From CAZWCE01 sp964632505 (GTDB taxonomy: Bacteria > Planctomycetota > Planctomycetia > Pirellulales > Thermoguttaceae): a DNA stretch of 52,883 bases. The stretch is taken from the NCBI GenBank assembly GCA_964632505.1, contig CAZWCE010000024.1, positions 1-52,883 of the forward strand, written 5' to 3'. Under the pieces are notes generated by a model that saw nothing but the letters and a program-made list of their open reading frames with translations, did no database searches and was not told the DNA's origin. Both the position numbers and the translations under genes were made by a program. Shown here in pieces: positions 16,153 to 26,125 of the stretch (position 1 is its first letter; the number at the start of each line of letters is the position of its first letter).

Positions 16153-17742
16153 ATGATAATCTTTCGAACGAGTGTCGGTCGACAGTGCATCCTATTCTTA
16201 GCGTTCTCGCTTTTCTTGCTTCAGGGCCCTTCAAAAGCTTATTCTCTCGAGGCACCGACAGAGAAGACGAAGTCATCCGCCGATTCCAAAGATGACGGGA
16301 ATGCCGTCACGTTCGAACAAGCTGAAGAGTCGGCGGAGATCGCCGGCTTGACCATCAGCAAGGTCCAGCGATGGCTTCACGACGTTGCATTGAAAAGAAT
16401 CGAACCGGACACGGGCCTCTACCACCCCGAGGGCAATTTCAACTATCGCGATGCCTGGGCGGATTGCTACCCCTTCCTCGTCTGGGCGGCTTGGCTGACG
16501 GATCGTGATGCCCTGGAAGGGCCGGTCCGCGGAGCCTTGCATGCGGAAATCGAACATTGCGAGGAGGGATTCTTCTCCGATCCGAAAAACACTTTCGGGG
16601 GCAGCGAATATGTCAAAGATGGTTTGATCGCCATTGTCGAAGTGACGGGCAAAGATGAATGGTTCGACCGCATGAAGACGATCGAGGATGATATCTGGTC
16701 GAATCCGACCGTCGACACCCCCTACGGCAAAATCCCCTCAACGAATATTGAAGTCAACGGTGAACAGATCCAGGCTTTGGTACGTCTGTATACCATGACG
16801 GAAGAGCAGAAGTATCGAACTTGGGCCGAAAGAATCGCCGATGACTATCTTCTTCAAGGTGATTTCGTCCCCACCCGGCTCCGTGATCATGGATGTGAAA
16901 TCATTGGAGGACTCGGACTGCTCCTCGGCGTAGAGTCGGCCCATCAACCGGAGAAGGCGAAGGAATATCTCCCGCCGATGAAGAAAATGCTCGATACGAT
17001 CCTCGAAGAAGGAACCAACGAGGACGGCATCATGTACAACACGCTCGGTAGCGAAGGCCGTTTGAGTGATGGATGGGGATACAACTATGTAGCTTATCTC
17101 TGTTATGACATGGTCGTGGGCAAGCCGGTGTACGAAGAACGCATCAAAAAGATGTTGAGAAATCTATCAAAGCCGGTCTATCACAACTATCCTTGGGAAG
17201 GTGATTCGATCGACGGTTTCGCCGATTCCGTCGAAGGCGGGCTTTATGTGATCAATCGATTGCCGGTTCCGGAAGCCATCGCTTGGGCCGACGGTGAAAC
17301 GGCAAGGAATATCGTTTACGCAGATCAGGAGGATAAGCTCTGGGGGACGATGAAGCTCCAGTCGAACGGCGTTCGAACGGCGATCATCCATGCATTGATG
17401 CACACACGCGGAGTGATCGCCCGACCGTGGCGACAGGACCTCAAACTCGGCGCTCAAGAAACGAAGGACGGTTTGGCCCTTGTCTTCTCGGCGGAAAAAC
17501 CTTATGAAGGCGAACTCGTGTTCGACATACCGCGACACCGTATTTACATGGGATTCACTAAGGATTGGCCCCGCATGAACACGATTCCGGAGTGGTTCGT
17601 CGTTGAGCCGGAAGCCGAGTATGTCGTTGAGGATGTCGAAAGCGGTTCCACTTCCTCCCATTCCGGAGAAAACCTTCATGAAGGCTTGCCCGTGAAACTG
17701 GAAAGCGGCCGAAAAATCCTTCTACGAGTGCGGTCTGAATAA
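16153..17742 (+). CDS. Secreted protein of unknown family, (alpha/alpha)-barrel-like
   Basis: A 529-residue protein with a signal peptide (about residues 1-31, ending PSKAYS). The body is rich in helical repeats with conserved-looking aromatic and acidic patches: YRDAWADCYPFLVWAAWLTD, GIMYNTLGSEG, GWGYNYVAYLCYD, and SIDGFADSVEGGLYVINRLP. This spacing resembles (alpha/alpha)6 glycosidases and polysaccharide lyases such as GH88, GH105 or GH127-type barrels. A short beta C-domain follows (LALVFSAEKPYEGELVFD). I cannot name the family or assign catalytic residues. The start is secure: AAGGAG lies six bases upstream. It stands between the propeller gene and a Gfo/Idh gene, so a polysaccharide-related role is inferred. 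Confidence 0.8.
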   Translation: MIIFRTSVGRQCILFLAFSLFLLQGPSKAYSLEAPTEKTKSSADSKDDGNAVTFEQAEESAEIAGLTISKVQRWLHDVALKRIEPDTGLYHPEGNFNYRDAWADCYPFLVWAAWLTDRDALEGPVRGALHAEIEHCEEGFFSDPKNTFGGSEYVKDGLIAIVEVTGKDEWFDRMKTIEDDIWSNPTVDTPYGKIPSTNIEVNGEQIQALVRLYTMTEEQKYRTWAERIADDYLLQGDFVPTRLRDHGCEIIGGLGLLLGVESAHQPEKAKEYLPPMKKMLDTILEEGTNEDGIMYNTLGSEGRLSDGWGYNYVAYLCYDMVVGKPVYEERIKKMLRNLSKPVYHNYPWEGDSIDGFADSVEGGLYVINRLPVPEAIAWADGETARNIVYADQEDKLWGTMKLQSNGVRTAIIHALMHTRGVIARPWRQDLKLGAQETKDGLALVFSAEKPYEGELVFDIPRHRIYMGFTKDWPRMNTIPEWFVVEPEAEYVVEDVESGSTSSHSGENLHEGLPVKLESGRKILLRVRSE

Positions 17743-18450
17743 AATATGGTTCTTCCGACATTTTAGTGGCTGATTGATGAGTCCTTGTCGTCGAGATCGA
17801 TTAGCTCGGCTCGAATTCACCAACCAAAGCAGGGGGCGAATCGAACGCTTTTTATGCATGACAATTGGATTCGCGTATCATTGCACTTCGGCACTAGCCA
17901 TTAAATTCCCGGAAGAACCATTATTTTATTATGGAGGCACAGCACGATCTCATTCTGTTTATGAGCAGAGTGATTCGTCCCTCCGAATGATCCACCAGTG
18001 CTCCCATCGGATGAGAAAAGGTGCTTGCTTCGAATTCGAGAGAATTCCAAAGAAAGAGAGATGCACCTTTCCGTGAAAAGCGCGACAAGTTTTTGGGAAA
18101 TCGAAATGCAGGACCTCCAGGGGGAATCACTCCCCCCTGTCCCTTCAGCCCGAGGTTCGCACGGAAGCCGATCCCAAAAAAATCGTCCGTAGGCTCTTTA
18201 TTTACCTGATGATCCCTATTATATTAGAGTTAGTGCCTGCATTTTCGATTCGCCGATTTTCCGTCGGCCTCCCTCCATAGGCCAAACCGGTTTCACGTAG
18301 CAAGCTTCTTGCATCGCGCCCCCTGATTTATCTCATCGGTAGAATCGAACGTTCCCGCCGCCTTTGAAAGAAGTGTCTTCGCGCCGGCCATTTCTTTTGT
18401 TCAACGAATCCAAACACGAAATTTCTGTTCTTCATCAAGGGTATCCACGC
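17743..18450. other. Intergenic region, 708 bp
   Basis: No frame here has family motifs. The part from about 17860 to 18240 is more AT-rich than its surroundings and probably contains the promoter for the downstream oxidoreductase (a TATATT-like box lies near 18220), but no good -35 partner was seen. Confidence 0.35.
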
Positions 18451-19821
18451 ATGTCAAAACCACGTCAAACCACACGTCGTCATTTTCTCAAGAACACGGT
18501 CGCCGTCGGTGCCGGGAGTGTCTTCCTCTCTTCCGTCCCTCGAGCCTTCGGCTACCAGTCTTCGAATGAGCGTCCTGTTTTTGGAACCATCGGCTTGCGA
18601 AATCAGGGTTGGGCGATTACCAACAAAACCTTCTCATTCGCCGACTTCGCCGCGTTGGCCGATGTCGATTCGAAGGTCTTGGCCGATAATGTCCAAAAAA
18701 CGGAAAAACGGCAGGGGAAAAAGCCCGATGCCTACAAGGATTATCGGAAGATTCTCGAGCGCGATGATATCGACGCGGTCATGATCGCCACCCCAGACCA
18801 CTGGCATACGAAAATCGCCGTCGAAGCGATGCGGGCCGGAAAAGACGTATATTGCGAAAAACCCCTTACTTTGACAATCGACGAAGGCAAGCTGATCGAA
18901 AAAGTCGTCGAGGAAACGGGATGTGTTTTCCAAGTCGGCACCATGCAGCGTTCCGAGTGTCGTCAACGTTTCCTGCAAGCGGTGGCACTGGTGCAGCAAG
19001 GTCGCATCGGCGATGTGAAGAAAGTGACCTGTGGAATCGGTGGGATGTCAAACTCGCCAGAGATTCCGGTTGTTCCCGCCCCGGATGAACTCGACTGGGA
19101 ATTCTGGCTCGGACCGGCTCCGAAAGTTCCGTACCGTGCCCTGCCGGAAATGCGAAAAGGATACGGAGGTGGTGTTCCTCTGTATAGCAATGGCCATTAT
19201 TCTTTCCGCAACTGGCACGAATATTCCGGTGGAAAATTGACCGACTGGGGAGCCCATCACGTCGACATCGCCTGCTGGGCGATCGGTGCCGACGATTCCG
19301 GACCCAATCAAGTAGCTCCGCTCGACTTCACGTTGGCATGCGAATATCAAGATGGATTCCCCGTGGTCGCCGATCGCTATAATGTGGCGACCAAATTCAA
19401 CATCCGCGCCGCGATGCCGAACGACATCGAAATGATCATTACCAGTGAAGGCGACAATGGCATTCTGTTCGAGGGGACCAAAGGGCGATTTTTCGTCAAC
19501 CGCGGAAAGATCGTCGGCAAACCCGTCGAGGATCTCCAGGATGATCCGCTGCCTGAAGGAGCGATCGAGGAGGTGTACGGAGGAAAAATCCCCGCCAACC
19601 ACAGCGCCAACTTCATCGAGTGCATGAAAACTCGAAACCAGCCTATTTCCGACGTCTGGACGCATAATCGCATGCTCGAGATCTGTCACCTCTCGAATAT
19701 CGCGATGCGTTTGGGCCGTGAACTGAAGTGGGATCCCGAAAAACGGGAAATCATCGGCGATGCCGAAGCGAACGGATTTCTCTCTCGAGAAAGCCGCAAA
19801 GGATACGAAATCGAAGGGTAG
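18451..19821 (+). CDS. Tat-exported Gfo/Idh/MocA family oxidoreductase
   Basis: A 456-residue NAD(P)-dependent sugar oxidoreductase homologue, second of its family in the window. The N-terminus TRRHFLKNTVAVGAG is a textbook twin-arginine leader ending near RAFGYQ. The nucleotide-binding strand is modified (FGTIGLRNQGW), followed by DAVMIATPDHWH and the canonical catalytic-lysine motif YCEKPLT, unlike the QKP form of the copy at 8295. WEFWLGPAP and DWGAHHVDIACWAIG mark the C-terminal domain. The frame is open to 18364, but the start at 18451 begins the Tat signal and has AAGG upstream. It is separated from neighbours by long gaps, so it is probably transcribed alone. The substrate is unknown. 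Confidence 0.92.
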   Translation: MSKPRQTTRRHFLKNTVAVGAGSVFLSSVPRAFGYQSSNERPVFGTIGLRNQGWAITNKTFSFADFAALADVDSKVLADNVQKTEKRQGKKPDAYKDYRKILERDDIDAVMIATPDHWHTKIAVEAMRAGKDVYCEKPLTLTIDEGKLIEKVVEETGCVFQVGTMQRSECRQRFLQAVALVQQGRIGDVKKVTCGIGGMSNSPEIPVVPAPDELDWEFWLGPAPKVPYRALPEMRKGYGGGVPLYSNGHYSFRNWHEYSGGKLTDWGAHHVDIACWAIGADDSGPNQVAPLDFTLACEYQDGFPVVADRYNVATKFNIRAAMPNDIEMIITSEGDNGILFEGTKGRFFVNRGKIVGKPVEDLQDDPLPEGAIEEVYGGKIPANHSANFIECMKTRNQPISDVWTHNRMLEICHLSNIAMRLGRELKWDPEKREIIGDAEANGFLSRESRKGYEIEG

Positions 19822-20103
19822 TGTTTTTCGACAGACCCTCTTTTTTTCATTCCTCACAGCTTTTTTTGAGTTCGCATTTACATCGGCGGCCCGAGTTCGA
19901 CGGAAAGAACCCCATATTTTCCGGGAATCAAAGTTCGAATTTCGGGCCGTATCCAGTTGCGCCGTTATTGTATTCTTCATGTATTGAAGAAGAGTCACTC
20001 GCGGGGCATCCCGGTTACCCATCCAGCAGTTGCCGCGCGTTTCTCGCAATGGGAAATCGGTGCCCTCGGTCACGCCCCTCATGAAATTCCAAAAGGACTT
20101 GCG

Positions 20104-21342
20104 ATGTTTTTGCGTTCTTTGCTCTCTCTTATCCTCGTTTTCATGACGTACGTCATCCTTCCGGCGTCTGAAAGAGTTGGTATCCGACAGTTTGGTGTGA
20201 CACCATCCAACTCGGCCGAGGTCAACACGAAACATCTTCAAGAGGCGATCGACTGGGCTTCGCCTCGGGGAGCGGCGCTGTTCGTGGAACCTTCGGAAAC
20301 CCCCTATCCTCTCGAGGGCGGTCTGATCTTGAGAAAGAACGTCTCTTTGATCGGCGTTCATGGTCCTACGGCCCGGGGGACTTCGCATCCGGAAAAAGAC
20401 CAGCCGGTGGGGAGTGTGCTGGAGATTCGAGACCGACGACGTGTCTTTCTCATCATCGAATCAGCAACGCAAGTTCGGGGCATTCAGTTCTGGTATCCGG
20501 AACAAACTCTCAAGGACCCCGACTCCATCGTGCCTTACCCTGCGACGATCCAGGTTTCCCAAGACCGTCGAACTCAGGGAGTCTATCTTTCGTGTTTGAC
20601 GTTCTATGGAGAATATCTGGCCATGGACTTTCAGGCCTCCCGAAAGAACGCCTGCGAGTTGATGGTTTTCGAACACTGCTACGGTTATCCGCTCAGCGGG
20701 GAGTTCATCCGCATCGAACACTGTTATGATGTTCCACGGATTTTGCATTGTCATGTCAATCCATCGGTCCAGCGGTTCATCAAAGGCGGTTACCGTCGTC
20801 CGGTGATTGATGCCGTCATCGATCGGAAAACATTCGCCTACCAGATCCAGCATACCGATAACGCCCAATTGATGGACGTATTCACCTTCGGCACTTACGG
20901 AGGAATTCTCCTCGACGACGAGTCCTACGGCCAATTGACGAATTTCAATTTCGATTGTGTGGCCGTCGGGATTCACAAGAAAGGCGCCGGCACGAAGAAT
21001 CGCAATTGGCAGATCGCCCAAGGGTCGATCATCGCAAATTGCGGTGAGCCGGTCGAAGGGATTCATCCGATCATCATCGAAGGCCAGGGGCACACGGCGA
21101 TCTCGAATGTCGAATGTTTCTCCGGTGCCAACGGCGCGGTCACCACCGTCCCGGAAAATCAGTCCTGGGATTATATGCTCGTCCGTGGAGACCGGAAGCT
21201 AACCATTTCTCTCTTCGGCGCGCGGATGCGAAACTATGTTTCCAAGGACCCGATCACCATGTTGAATCCACAAGCCGTTCTCCAGGCGGTCGCCTGTTTC
21301 GATAAGGAAGAAATGCCGTACAACGCGACCTTTTCGCCCTGA
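20104..21342 (+). CDS. Secreted right-handed beta-helix protein (pectate-lyase-3/GH28-like)
   Basis: A 412-residue exported protein with a signal peptide (MFLRSLLSLILVFMTYVILPAS). The following GIRQFGVTPSNSAEVNTKHLQEAIDWA is the classic entry of a pectate-lyase-3-like beta helix, where an index of strands begins with VxxFGAxxD...NTxAIQxAI. Later turns include VSLIGVHG, QVRGIQFWYPEQ, GVYLSCLTFYGEY and HTAISNVECFSG. These proteins bind or cleave polygalacturonate-like polysaccharides, or act in phage-like tail spikes. Catalytic residues cannot be assigned. ATG 20104 has AAAGGA seven bases upstream. It fits the surrounding carbohydrate cluster. Confidence 0.75.
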   Translation: MFLRSLLSLILVFMTYVILPASERVGIRQFGVTPSNSAEVNTKHLQEAIDWASPRGAALFVEPSETPYPLEGGLILRKNVSLIGVHGPTARGTSHPEKDQPVGSVLEIRDRRRVFLIIESATQVRGIQFWYPEQTLKDPDSIVPYPATIQVSQDRRTQGVYLSCLTFYGEYLAMDFQASRKNACELMVFEHCYGYPLSGEFIRIEHCYDVPRILHCHVNPSVQRFIKGGYRRPVIDAVIDRKTFAYQIQHTDNAQLMDVFTFGTYGGILLDDESYGQLTNFNFDCVAVGIHKKGAGTKNRNWQIAQGSIIANCGEPVEGIHPIIIEGQGHTAISNVECFSGANGAVTTVPENQSWDYMLVRGDRKLTISLFGARMRNYVSKDPITMLNPQAVLQAVACFDKEEMPYNATFSP

Positions 21343-21473
21343 AAAGGTTCGTTCATCTTGGATCATCAACCGGGCCCCTGAAAATTACGAGAGTCCGAAA
21401 GCGCATCCATTGAATGGAAACTGAAAAAGCGAAGCAAGAAGAAGCAAGAAATGGCTGGGCTCCGAAGGTCACT

Positions 21474-21500
21474 CCGGGTTCACAATTCACGCGAACCCGG
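21474..21500. terminator. Hairpin between convergent genes
   Basis: CCGGGTTC (21474-21481) pairs perfectly with GAACCCGG (21493-21500) around an 11-base loop. It lies between the convergent beta-helix gene and rnc and could terminate either. There is no T-tract, so intrinsic termination is only possible. Confidence 0.4.
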
Positions 21501-21505
21501 GGTCA

Positions 21506-22219
21506 TCAGCCTCCGAACCACGGAGGGCGTCGTTCGTGAAGCTGGGCCACGGCATTTTCGGCCGCCCTTTGTTCCGCTTCTTTCTTGCTGTTTCCCCAAG
21601 CGGCCTCGAAGCGACGCTCGCCGAGTTGGGCACATATTTTGAAACATTTGCTGTGGTCGGGCCCTTTTTCATCAAGCAAATGATAGTAAGGCGTCATGGC
21701 GAAGTCCCGCTGTGCGAGCTGCTGCAACTCCGATTTGAAGTTGTCGCCGCTTCCCCCATTTTCCCGGGACTCGATCTCCTGACGGAAGTGAGTTTCGATG
21801 AAATCTCTGGCGGCCTCCATCCCACCGTCGAGATAGATCGCAGCGATCAACGATTCGACGACATTCGACAGCAACGAAGAAGGTAAAAACTGGTTCCGCT
21901 GGATTCCTTTTCCGAGAATCAGGAACTCCTCCATGCCCAACTTTTCACTGATCTTCTTGCACGTCGAGCGACTCACCAGGGCCGACTTGAATTTCGTCAA
22001 GTCCCCTTCGAGGCTTTCAGTGTATCGATGAAATAGAATATCGCAGATGATGTAGCCGAGGACGGCATCGCCCAGAAATTCGAGGCGCTCGTTCGAAGAC
22101 AGGCGATTATCGGCACTTGAGGAATGGGTCAGAGCCTCTTGCAACAGCAATTCATTCGCAAAGCGATATCCCAGCCGCTTCTGACACTCTTGAAGATCGA
22201 TCGGAGGCACACAATCCAT
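21506..22219 (-). CDS. rnc: Ribonuclease III
   Basis: A 237-residue RNase III, cutting double-stranded RNA during rRNA and mRNA processing. The signature NERLEFLGDAVLG (residues 43-55) includes metal ligands E44 and D51, and E122 in SNVVESLIAAIYLDGG is the second essential acid. A C-terminal double-stranded RNA-binding domain runs from NFKSELQQLAQ to AENAVAQL. Length is normal for the family. The start MDCVPPIDL at 22219 fits homologues; the frame is open to 22294 but the extra residues are unlike the family, and no strong ribosome site marks either. It stands alone on the minus strand, without the usual era or acpP neighbours. Confidence 0.95.
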   Translation of the reverse strand: MDCVPPIDLQECQKRLGYRFANELLLQEALTHSSSADNRLSSNERLEFLGDAVLGYIICDILFHRYTESLEGDLTKFKSALVSRSTCKKISEKLGMEEFLILGKGIQRNQFLPSSLLSNVVESLIAAIYLDGGMEAARDFIETHFRQEIESRENGGSGDNFKSELQQLAQRDFAMTPYYHLLDEKGPDHSKCFKICAQLGERRFEAAWGNSKKEAEQRAAENAVAQLHERRPPWFGG

Positions 22220-22706
22220 GATATTTCGCTGTTTACTGAAGCGCAAGATAAATCGGGAACATTTCTTTTCTTCCGCAACGCCTTCGCCAAGCACCTGAAA
22301 TCAGATCATCTTCAACAGGAAGTTCATGGAAATAGAAGGATCCCTTCCGATGAAAAAAACCCTCTCGACAGCATCGAAGAATACGTTGGTCCCCTAAAGA
22401 ACGGGCTTACATCATTCTAACATCCCCCTGAAAAAAAACCTAGATTTCGACGGGAGATTTTTTTTAGAATTCTCTGTCGAAGAGCGGATGGGGGCGTGAG
22501 ACGGCTCGCTTTCGCAAATAACGCGGAATCCCCGACATTCCGTCCATAACAGATCGGGAAAAGGATCGTCCCTAATGCACCTTTCAAGGGAATAGAAACA
22601 TTTTCTACCGATGAAAACAACGTCGAATGTGAAGAAGCGACCGCGTGAGTTCCCGCATGGCGTCCATGAAACGACGATCGCCGGCAGCTTCTCGTCCGCT
22701 AAAAAA
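22220..22706. other. Intergenic region, 487 bp
   Basis: No supported gene. Around 22430-22465 an A8 run and a T8 run face each other about 20 bp apart, which could act as a weak hairpin or bend downstream of the enoyl-CoA hydratase gene, but the stem lacks GC pairs. Confidence 0.3.
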
Positions 22707-23492
22707 TCAGGATTTTTCCCAATGCCAGCGGGGAGGTCGTTTTTCGCGAAACGCACGAATGCCTTCGGAGGCCTGCTCGGAGTCCCACGATCGGGCGTGT
22801 TCCTCAACCGCGGTGGACATCTCTTCGGCGAAGGATTCGTCGTCATGCTGAAGAATCCGCTTTTTCGCACCTTTCACGGCTTGAGCTTCGCCATGTGCGA
22901 TTTCGGTCGCCAACCGTTGGGCGCTTCCGAGCAACTCCTTTTCGGAAACGATCTCCTGAATCAATCCCGCCTCCTTCGCTTTGGGGGCATCAAAAGGGAG
23001 TCCCGTCAACAGCAGTTCGCGCACGTGGGAACCGTTGAGCCTCCTTTTCAGCAAAGGAAGCAGAAGAGCGGGCTCCAATCCACGACGCACCTCCGGAAAT
23101 CCGATGCGAAACGCTTCATTTCCCAGCGCCAGATCGCAAGCCGCTACGATTCCACCCCCGCCGCCGATCGCGCTTCCCTGAGCCGCCGCGATGGTGATCA
23201 GCCGCGAAGTTCGAAGATGCACCAGAACGCGAGCCACCATGGAAGCCATCGTCTTGGCGTCGTAAGGGCTCGAGTTTTTCGCGGCTTCCTTCAAATCGAG
23301 CCCCGCACAGAAATGTTTTCCTGACCCACGAAGAATCAATATTCGAATCGTATTCGAGGATTCGAGTTCCTCCAGCAACGCCAGAAAGTCGAAAAGCAGC
23401 TTTCCCGATAGCGCATTGCCTACCGACGGGCGATTCAACGTTATCATGGCGATCGCTTCGCTCGATCGTTCCAAATGAACAAGATCCGACAT
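22707..23492 (-). CDS. Enoyl-CoA hydratase/isomerase family protein
   Basis: A 261-residue crotonase-fold enzyme acting on acyl-CoA thioesters in the cytoplasm. The oxyanion hole segments are HFCAGLDLKE and AAQGSAIGGGGGIVAACDLALG. The glutamate in FPEVRRGLEPAL occupies one catalytic position used by hydratases. The N-terminal IAMITLNRPSVGNALSG is typical. Length matches the family. No fatty-acid or branched-chain degradation genes are adjacent, so the substrate (enoyl-CoA, methylglutaconyl-CoA or another) cannot be given. Confidence 0.92.
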   Translation of the reverse strand: MSDLVHLERSSEAIAMITLNRPSVGNALSGKLLFDFLALLEELESSNTIRILILRGSGKHFCAGLDLKEAAKNSSPYDAKTMASMVARVLVHLRTSRLITIAAAQGSAIGGGGGIVAACDLALGNEAFRIGFPEVRRGLEPALLLPLLKRRLNGSHVRELLLTGLPFDAPKAKEAGLIQEIVSEKELLGSAQRLATEIAHGEAQAVKGAKKRILQHDDESFAEEMSTAVEEHARSWDSEQASEGIRAFREKRPPRWHWEKS

Positions 23493-23580
23493 GGGAGCAC
23501 TTCCACCGAGTTTTTCAGGAACCTAGAGATGATCTTTGACGGAAAGCATATCACTGTGGTAAGATCAAGCCAAGCTGGGC

Positions 23581-23609
23581 TTAACGCCGGCTCGGATGAA
23601 GATTATAAT
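23581..23609 (+). promoter_or_regulatory. Candidate promoter for the HD-domain gene
   Basis: A perfect TATAAT (23604-23609) lies 17 bp after TTAACG (23581-23586), about 145 bp before the HD gene. The -35 match is weak. Confidence 0.4.
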
Positions 23610-23752
23610 ACTTACCGTTCGGTCGGACAAGGCGTGTCGGAGTTCGGATGATCGACAGGCTTTCTATTCTAATCATTCTCCAGAAAAAACACGATCAAAA
23701 GCACAAATTCCCCTTGGCTCACCTATTCCTCTTTTCTTGTCTTGTTCCAATC

Positions 23753-24490
23753 ATGAAAAAAAGCAAAAAGAATCGCCATTTGAAGAATCGAATCGCCCTC
23801 GAAACGGCCCGGACGCTCCATCGAAGAGAAGAAACGAGCGTCTTCCGGGCGATGACTTCGGTTTGTCGACGGTTGGGGACTGGTCCGTTGAAACCGTATC
23901 AGCTTCCCCAGGAAAGCGATGTGACCAAGCATCTGCAGCAAATCCAATGGAATCATGATCAAGAGAACGGTTCGTCGAACCATGGAGCCGAAGATCGCGG
24001 TGCACCGCCCCACGATCGTTTTCGCGCGTACCAACTGCTTCTGGAGCCGCTCGAGGAGATTCGGGAATCGCCCGTGAAGCATCCTGAGGGGGATGTGCTG
24101 TATCACAGCCTGCAAGTGTTTCAGCTCGCAAGGGAACACCTCCCTTACGACGAAGAATTTCTTCTGGCGGCCCTACTGCACGATGTCGGCAAAGGCATCG
24201 ATCCCCGCGATCATGTCGGAGCGGCCGTCGACGCCCTCGATGAATGGGTCACCCCCCGATGCCTCTGGTTGATCGAAAACCACGTCTTGGGATTGGATTT
24301 GATCAAAGGAAGAATCGGCTTTCGTATGCGACGACGCCTGGAAGCTTCCGAAAGCTTCGAGGAATTGCAACTGCTGGCCAAGTGCGATGCGGAAGGACGC
24401 AGGCAAGGAATGCAGGTGGGCGATTTGAAAGAGACGCTCGAATATCTTCGGGAACTCGATGCCATGGATCGATTTCTTGAAGGAGCCTGA
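23753..24490 (+). CDS. HD-domain phosphohydrolase-like protein
   Basis: A 245-residue cytoplasmic protein. The C-terminal half carries an HD domain: YHSLQVFQLA with H118, LLHDVGKG with H143/D144, and a later IENHVLGLD. HD proteins are metal-dependent phosphohydrolases acting on nucleotides or RNA ends. The pattern resembles the HD region of tRNA nucleotidyltransferases, but no nucleotidyltransferase domain is present. The basic N-terminus (MKKSKKNRHLKNR) may bind nucleic acid. The start at 23753 lacks a clear ribosome site, and the frame is open upstream to 23648, so the start is uncertain. It lies 55 bp before a sialidase gene. Confidence 0.8.
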   Translation: MKKSKKNRHLKNRIALETARTLHRREETSVFRAMTSVCRRLGTGPLKPYQLPQESDVTKHLQQIQWNHDQENGSSNHGAEDRGAPPHDRFRAYQLLLEPLEEIRESPVKHPEGDVLYHSLQVFQLAREHLPYDEEFLLAALLHDVGKGIDPRDHVGAAVDALDEWVTPRCLWLIENHVLGLDLIKGRIGFRMRRRLEASESFEELQLLAKCDAEGRRQGMQVGDLKETLEYLRELDAMDRFLEGA

Positions 24491-24545
24491 TGGTTCGCTT
24501 TCCCGGGTCGATTTCCCGGAACATCTTCGATGAAAGGATTTTCTC

Positions 24546-26123
24546 ATGCGGCTTTTTGGTTCACTGTTCATCCTGCTGGTCGCAGTGATCGTTTGCAGAA
24601 ACACCGATGCACAGCAAAATCAGGAAGCGGAAACTTCGCTTCCACCGGGAACGATCGTCGACGTGAGTCCCGACTTTCAAAAAGTCTACATCGGGTCGCC
24701 GAGCATTGCGGTCTTGAAAAACGGAACCTACGTGGCTTCCCATGACTGGTTCGGACCGGGCACCGATTACAATACCACGGCGATCCTGGTATCCTTTGAC
24801 AAGGGAAAAACGTGGGAACGACAAACAGAAATCCGAAATCAGTGGTGGTCCAATCTCTTTGTCCATAGTGGGGACTTGTACATCATGGGCACCACTAGTC
24901 GCTATGGGCATCTTGCGATCCGTCGTTCGACCGATGGCGGCCGAACCTGGACCGAACCGAAAGATGCCGATTCGGGACTCCTCCGTGCCGATGCCCGGTA
25001 CCACACGGCCCCATGCCCCGTGAAAATTCACAACGGCCGAATTTGGCGGGCCGTCGAAGACGCGATGGCGCCCGGCGGATGGGGAAAACACTTCCGTGCC
25101 GTCGTCCTTTCGGCACCTGTCGATGCGGATCTTCTGAGGGCGGAGAACTGGATCGCCTCGGAACCGCTTGCCTACGATCACGCCAACTTGCCGGGCAACG
25201 GATGGCTCGAAGGCAACATCGTCATCACTCCCGAAGGGGAAGTGGTGGATCTATTGCGCGTCGCGGAAGAAGGGGGCGATAAGGCCGCCATCGTGCACGT
25301 TTCCGATGACGGTAAAAAACTGACCTTCAACCCGAAACAGGACCTGATCGACTTCCCCGGAGGCGCGGTGAAGTTCACCATTCGCTGGGATCCGGTTTCC
25401 GGTGATTACTGGACGCTCGCAAGCAAACAGAAGGATCCGAAAGCGACGCGGAATGTGCTGGTGTTGACCCGCTCCAAAGACCTCAAACACTGGGAAGTTC
25501 GTACGATCGTTTTCCGCCATCACGATCGCCAATTTCACGCCTGGCAGTACATCGACTGGGTATTCGAGGGAAACGACATCCTCTTCGTGAGCCGGACCGC
25601 TTGGGAAGGCTCCCATCATTACCACGACGCCAACTACATGACCTTCCACCGCCTGGAGAATTTTCGCCTGCTCGATCAAGACGATTCCCGCGAATGGTTG
25701 GGGGAGCCCCCCAGGCCGAAAACCCATGAAACTCCGAACCTGCTCATCGAAACCTACGGGACTCCTGAAACCATCGGCACCTTGGAAAACGGCGCTCTCG
25801 CTTACGGCAATCGACAATACACCTGGCAGGAGGTACCCGAGGAATTCGAAGGGTGGAAATTCGTGAGAACCAACGGAGGGGTCCGTCCGCAAATCGAGGT
25901 GAAAACCAAGGAGCCGACGACGATCTATTTCGCCGCGAGTGCCAAGGCCGGCGGACTGGTTCCCCCGACGTGGGAGCGAATCCAGGACTCCCGATTCCAC
26001 TACACCGATGCGAACAAAACCGAGATGAGCATCTGGTCGAACGAACTGCAAAAAGGAGAGACCGTCGACCTCCCTCAGCCCGGCTGGACGGGGGGAATCC
26101 TGCTCGTTCCTCCCCAAAAATGA
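24546..26123 (+). CDS. Secreted sialidase-like (BNR repeat) protein
   Basis: A 525-residue exported six-bladed propeller candidate. The signal peptide ends near residue 22 (NTDAQ). Asp-box motifs are visible at SFDKGKTWERQ and STDGGRTWTEP; further blades are less regular (HVSDDGKKLTF, LTRSKDLKHWEV). Such proteins include sialidases and other exo-glycosidases, and many planctomycete members have unknown substrates. The C-terminal 90 residues form an extra beta region (IYFAASAKAGG). An AAAGGA site lies eight bases before the ATG. A 94-bp repeat begins two bases after the stop. True sialidase activity is not shown, because a clear arginine triad could not be picked out. Confidence 0.8.
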   Translation: MRLFGSLFILLVAVIVCRNTDAQQNQEAETSLPPGTIVDVSPDFQKVYIGSPSIAVLKNGTYVASHDWFGPGTDYNTTAILVSFDKGKTWERQTEIRNQWWSNLFVHSGDLYIMGTTSRYGHLAIRRSTDGGRTWTEPKDADSGLLRADARYHTAPCPVKIHNGRIWRAVEDAMAPGGWGKHFRAVVLSAPVDADLLRAENWIASEPLAYDHANLPGNGWLEGNIVITPEGEVVDLLRVAEEGGDKAAIVHVSDDGKKLTFNPKQDLIDFPGGAVKFTIRWDPVSGDYWTLASKQKDPKATRNVLVLTRSKDLKHWEVRTIVFRHHDRQFHAWQYIDWVFEGNDILFVSRTAWEGSHHYHDANYMTFHRLENFRLLDQDDSREWLGEPPRPKTHETPNLLIETYGTPETIGTLENGALAYGNRQYTWQEVPEEFEGWKFVRTNGGVRPQIEVKTKEPTTIYFAASAKAGGLVPPTWERIQDSRFHYTDANKTEMSIWSNELQKGETVDLPQPGWTGGILLVPPQK

Positions 26124-26125
26124 TA

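Noticed and set aside
24546..26123. Calling the first BNR protein a true sialidase
   Set aside because: Only two good Asp boxes and no clear RIP motif or arginine triad; kept as sialidase-like.
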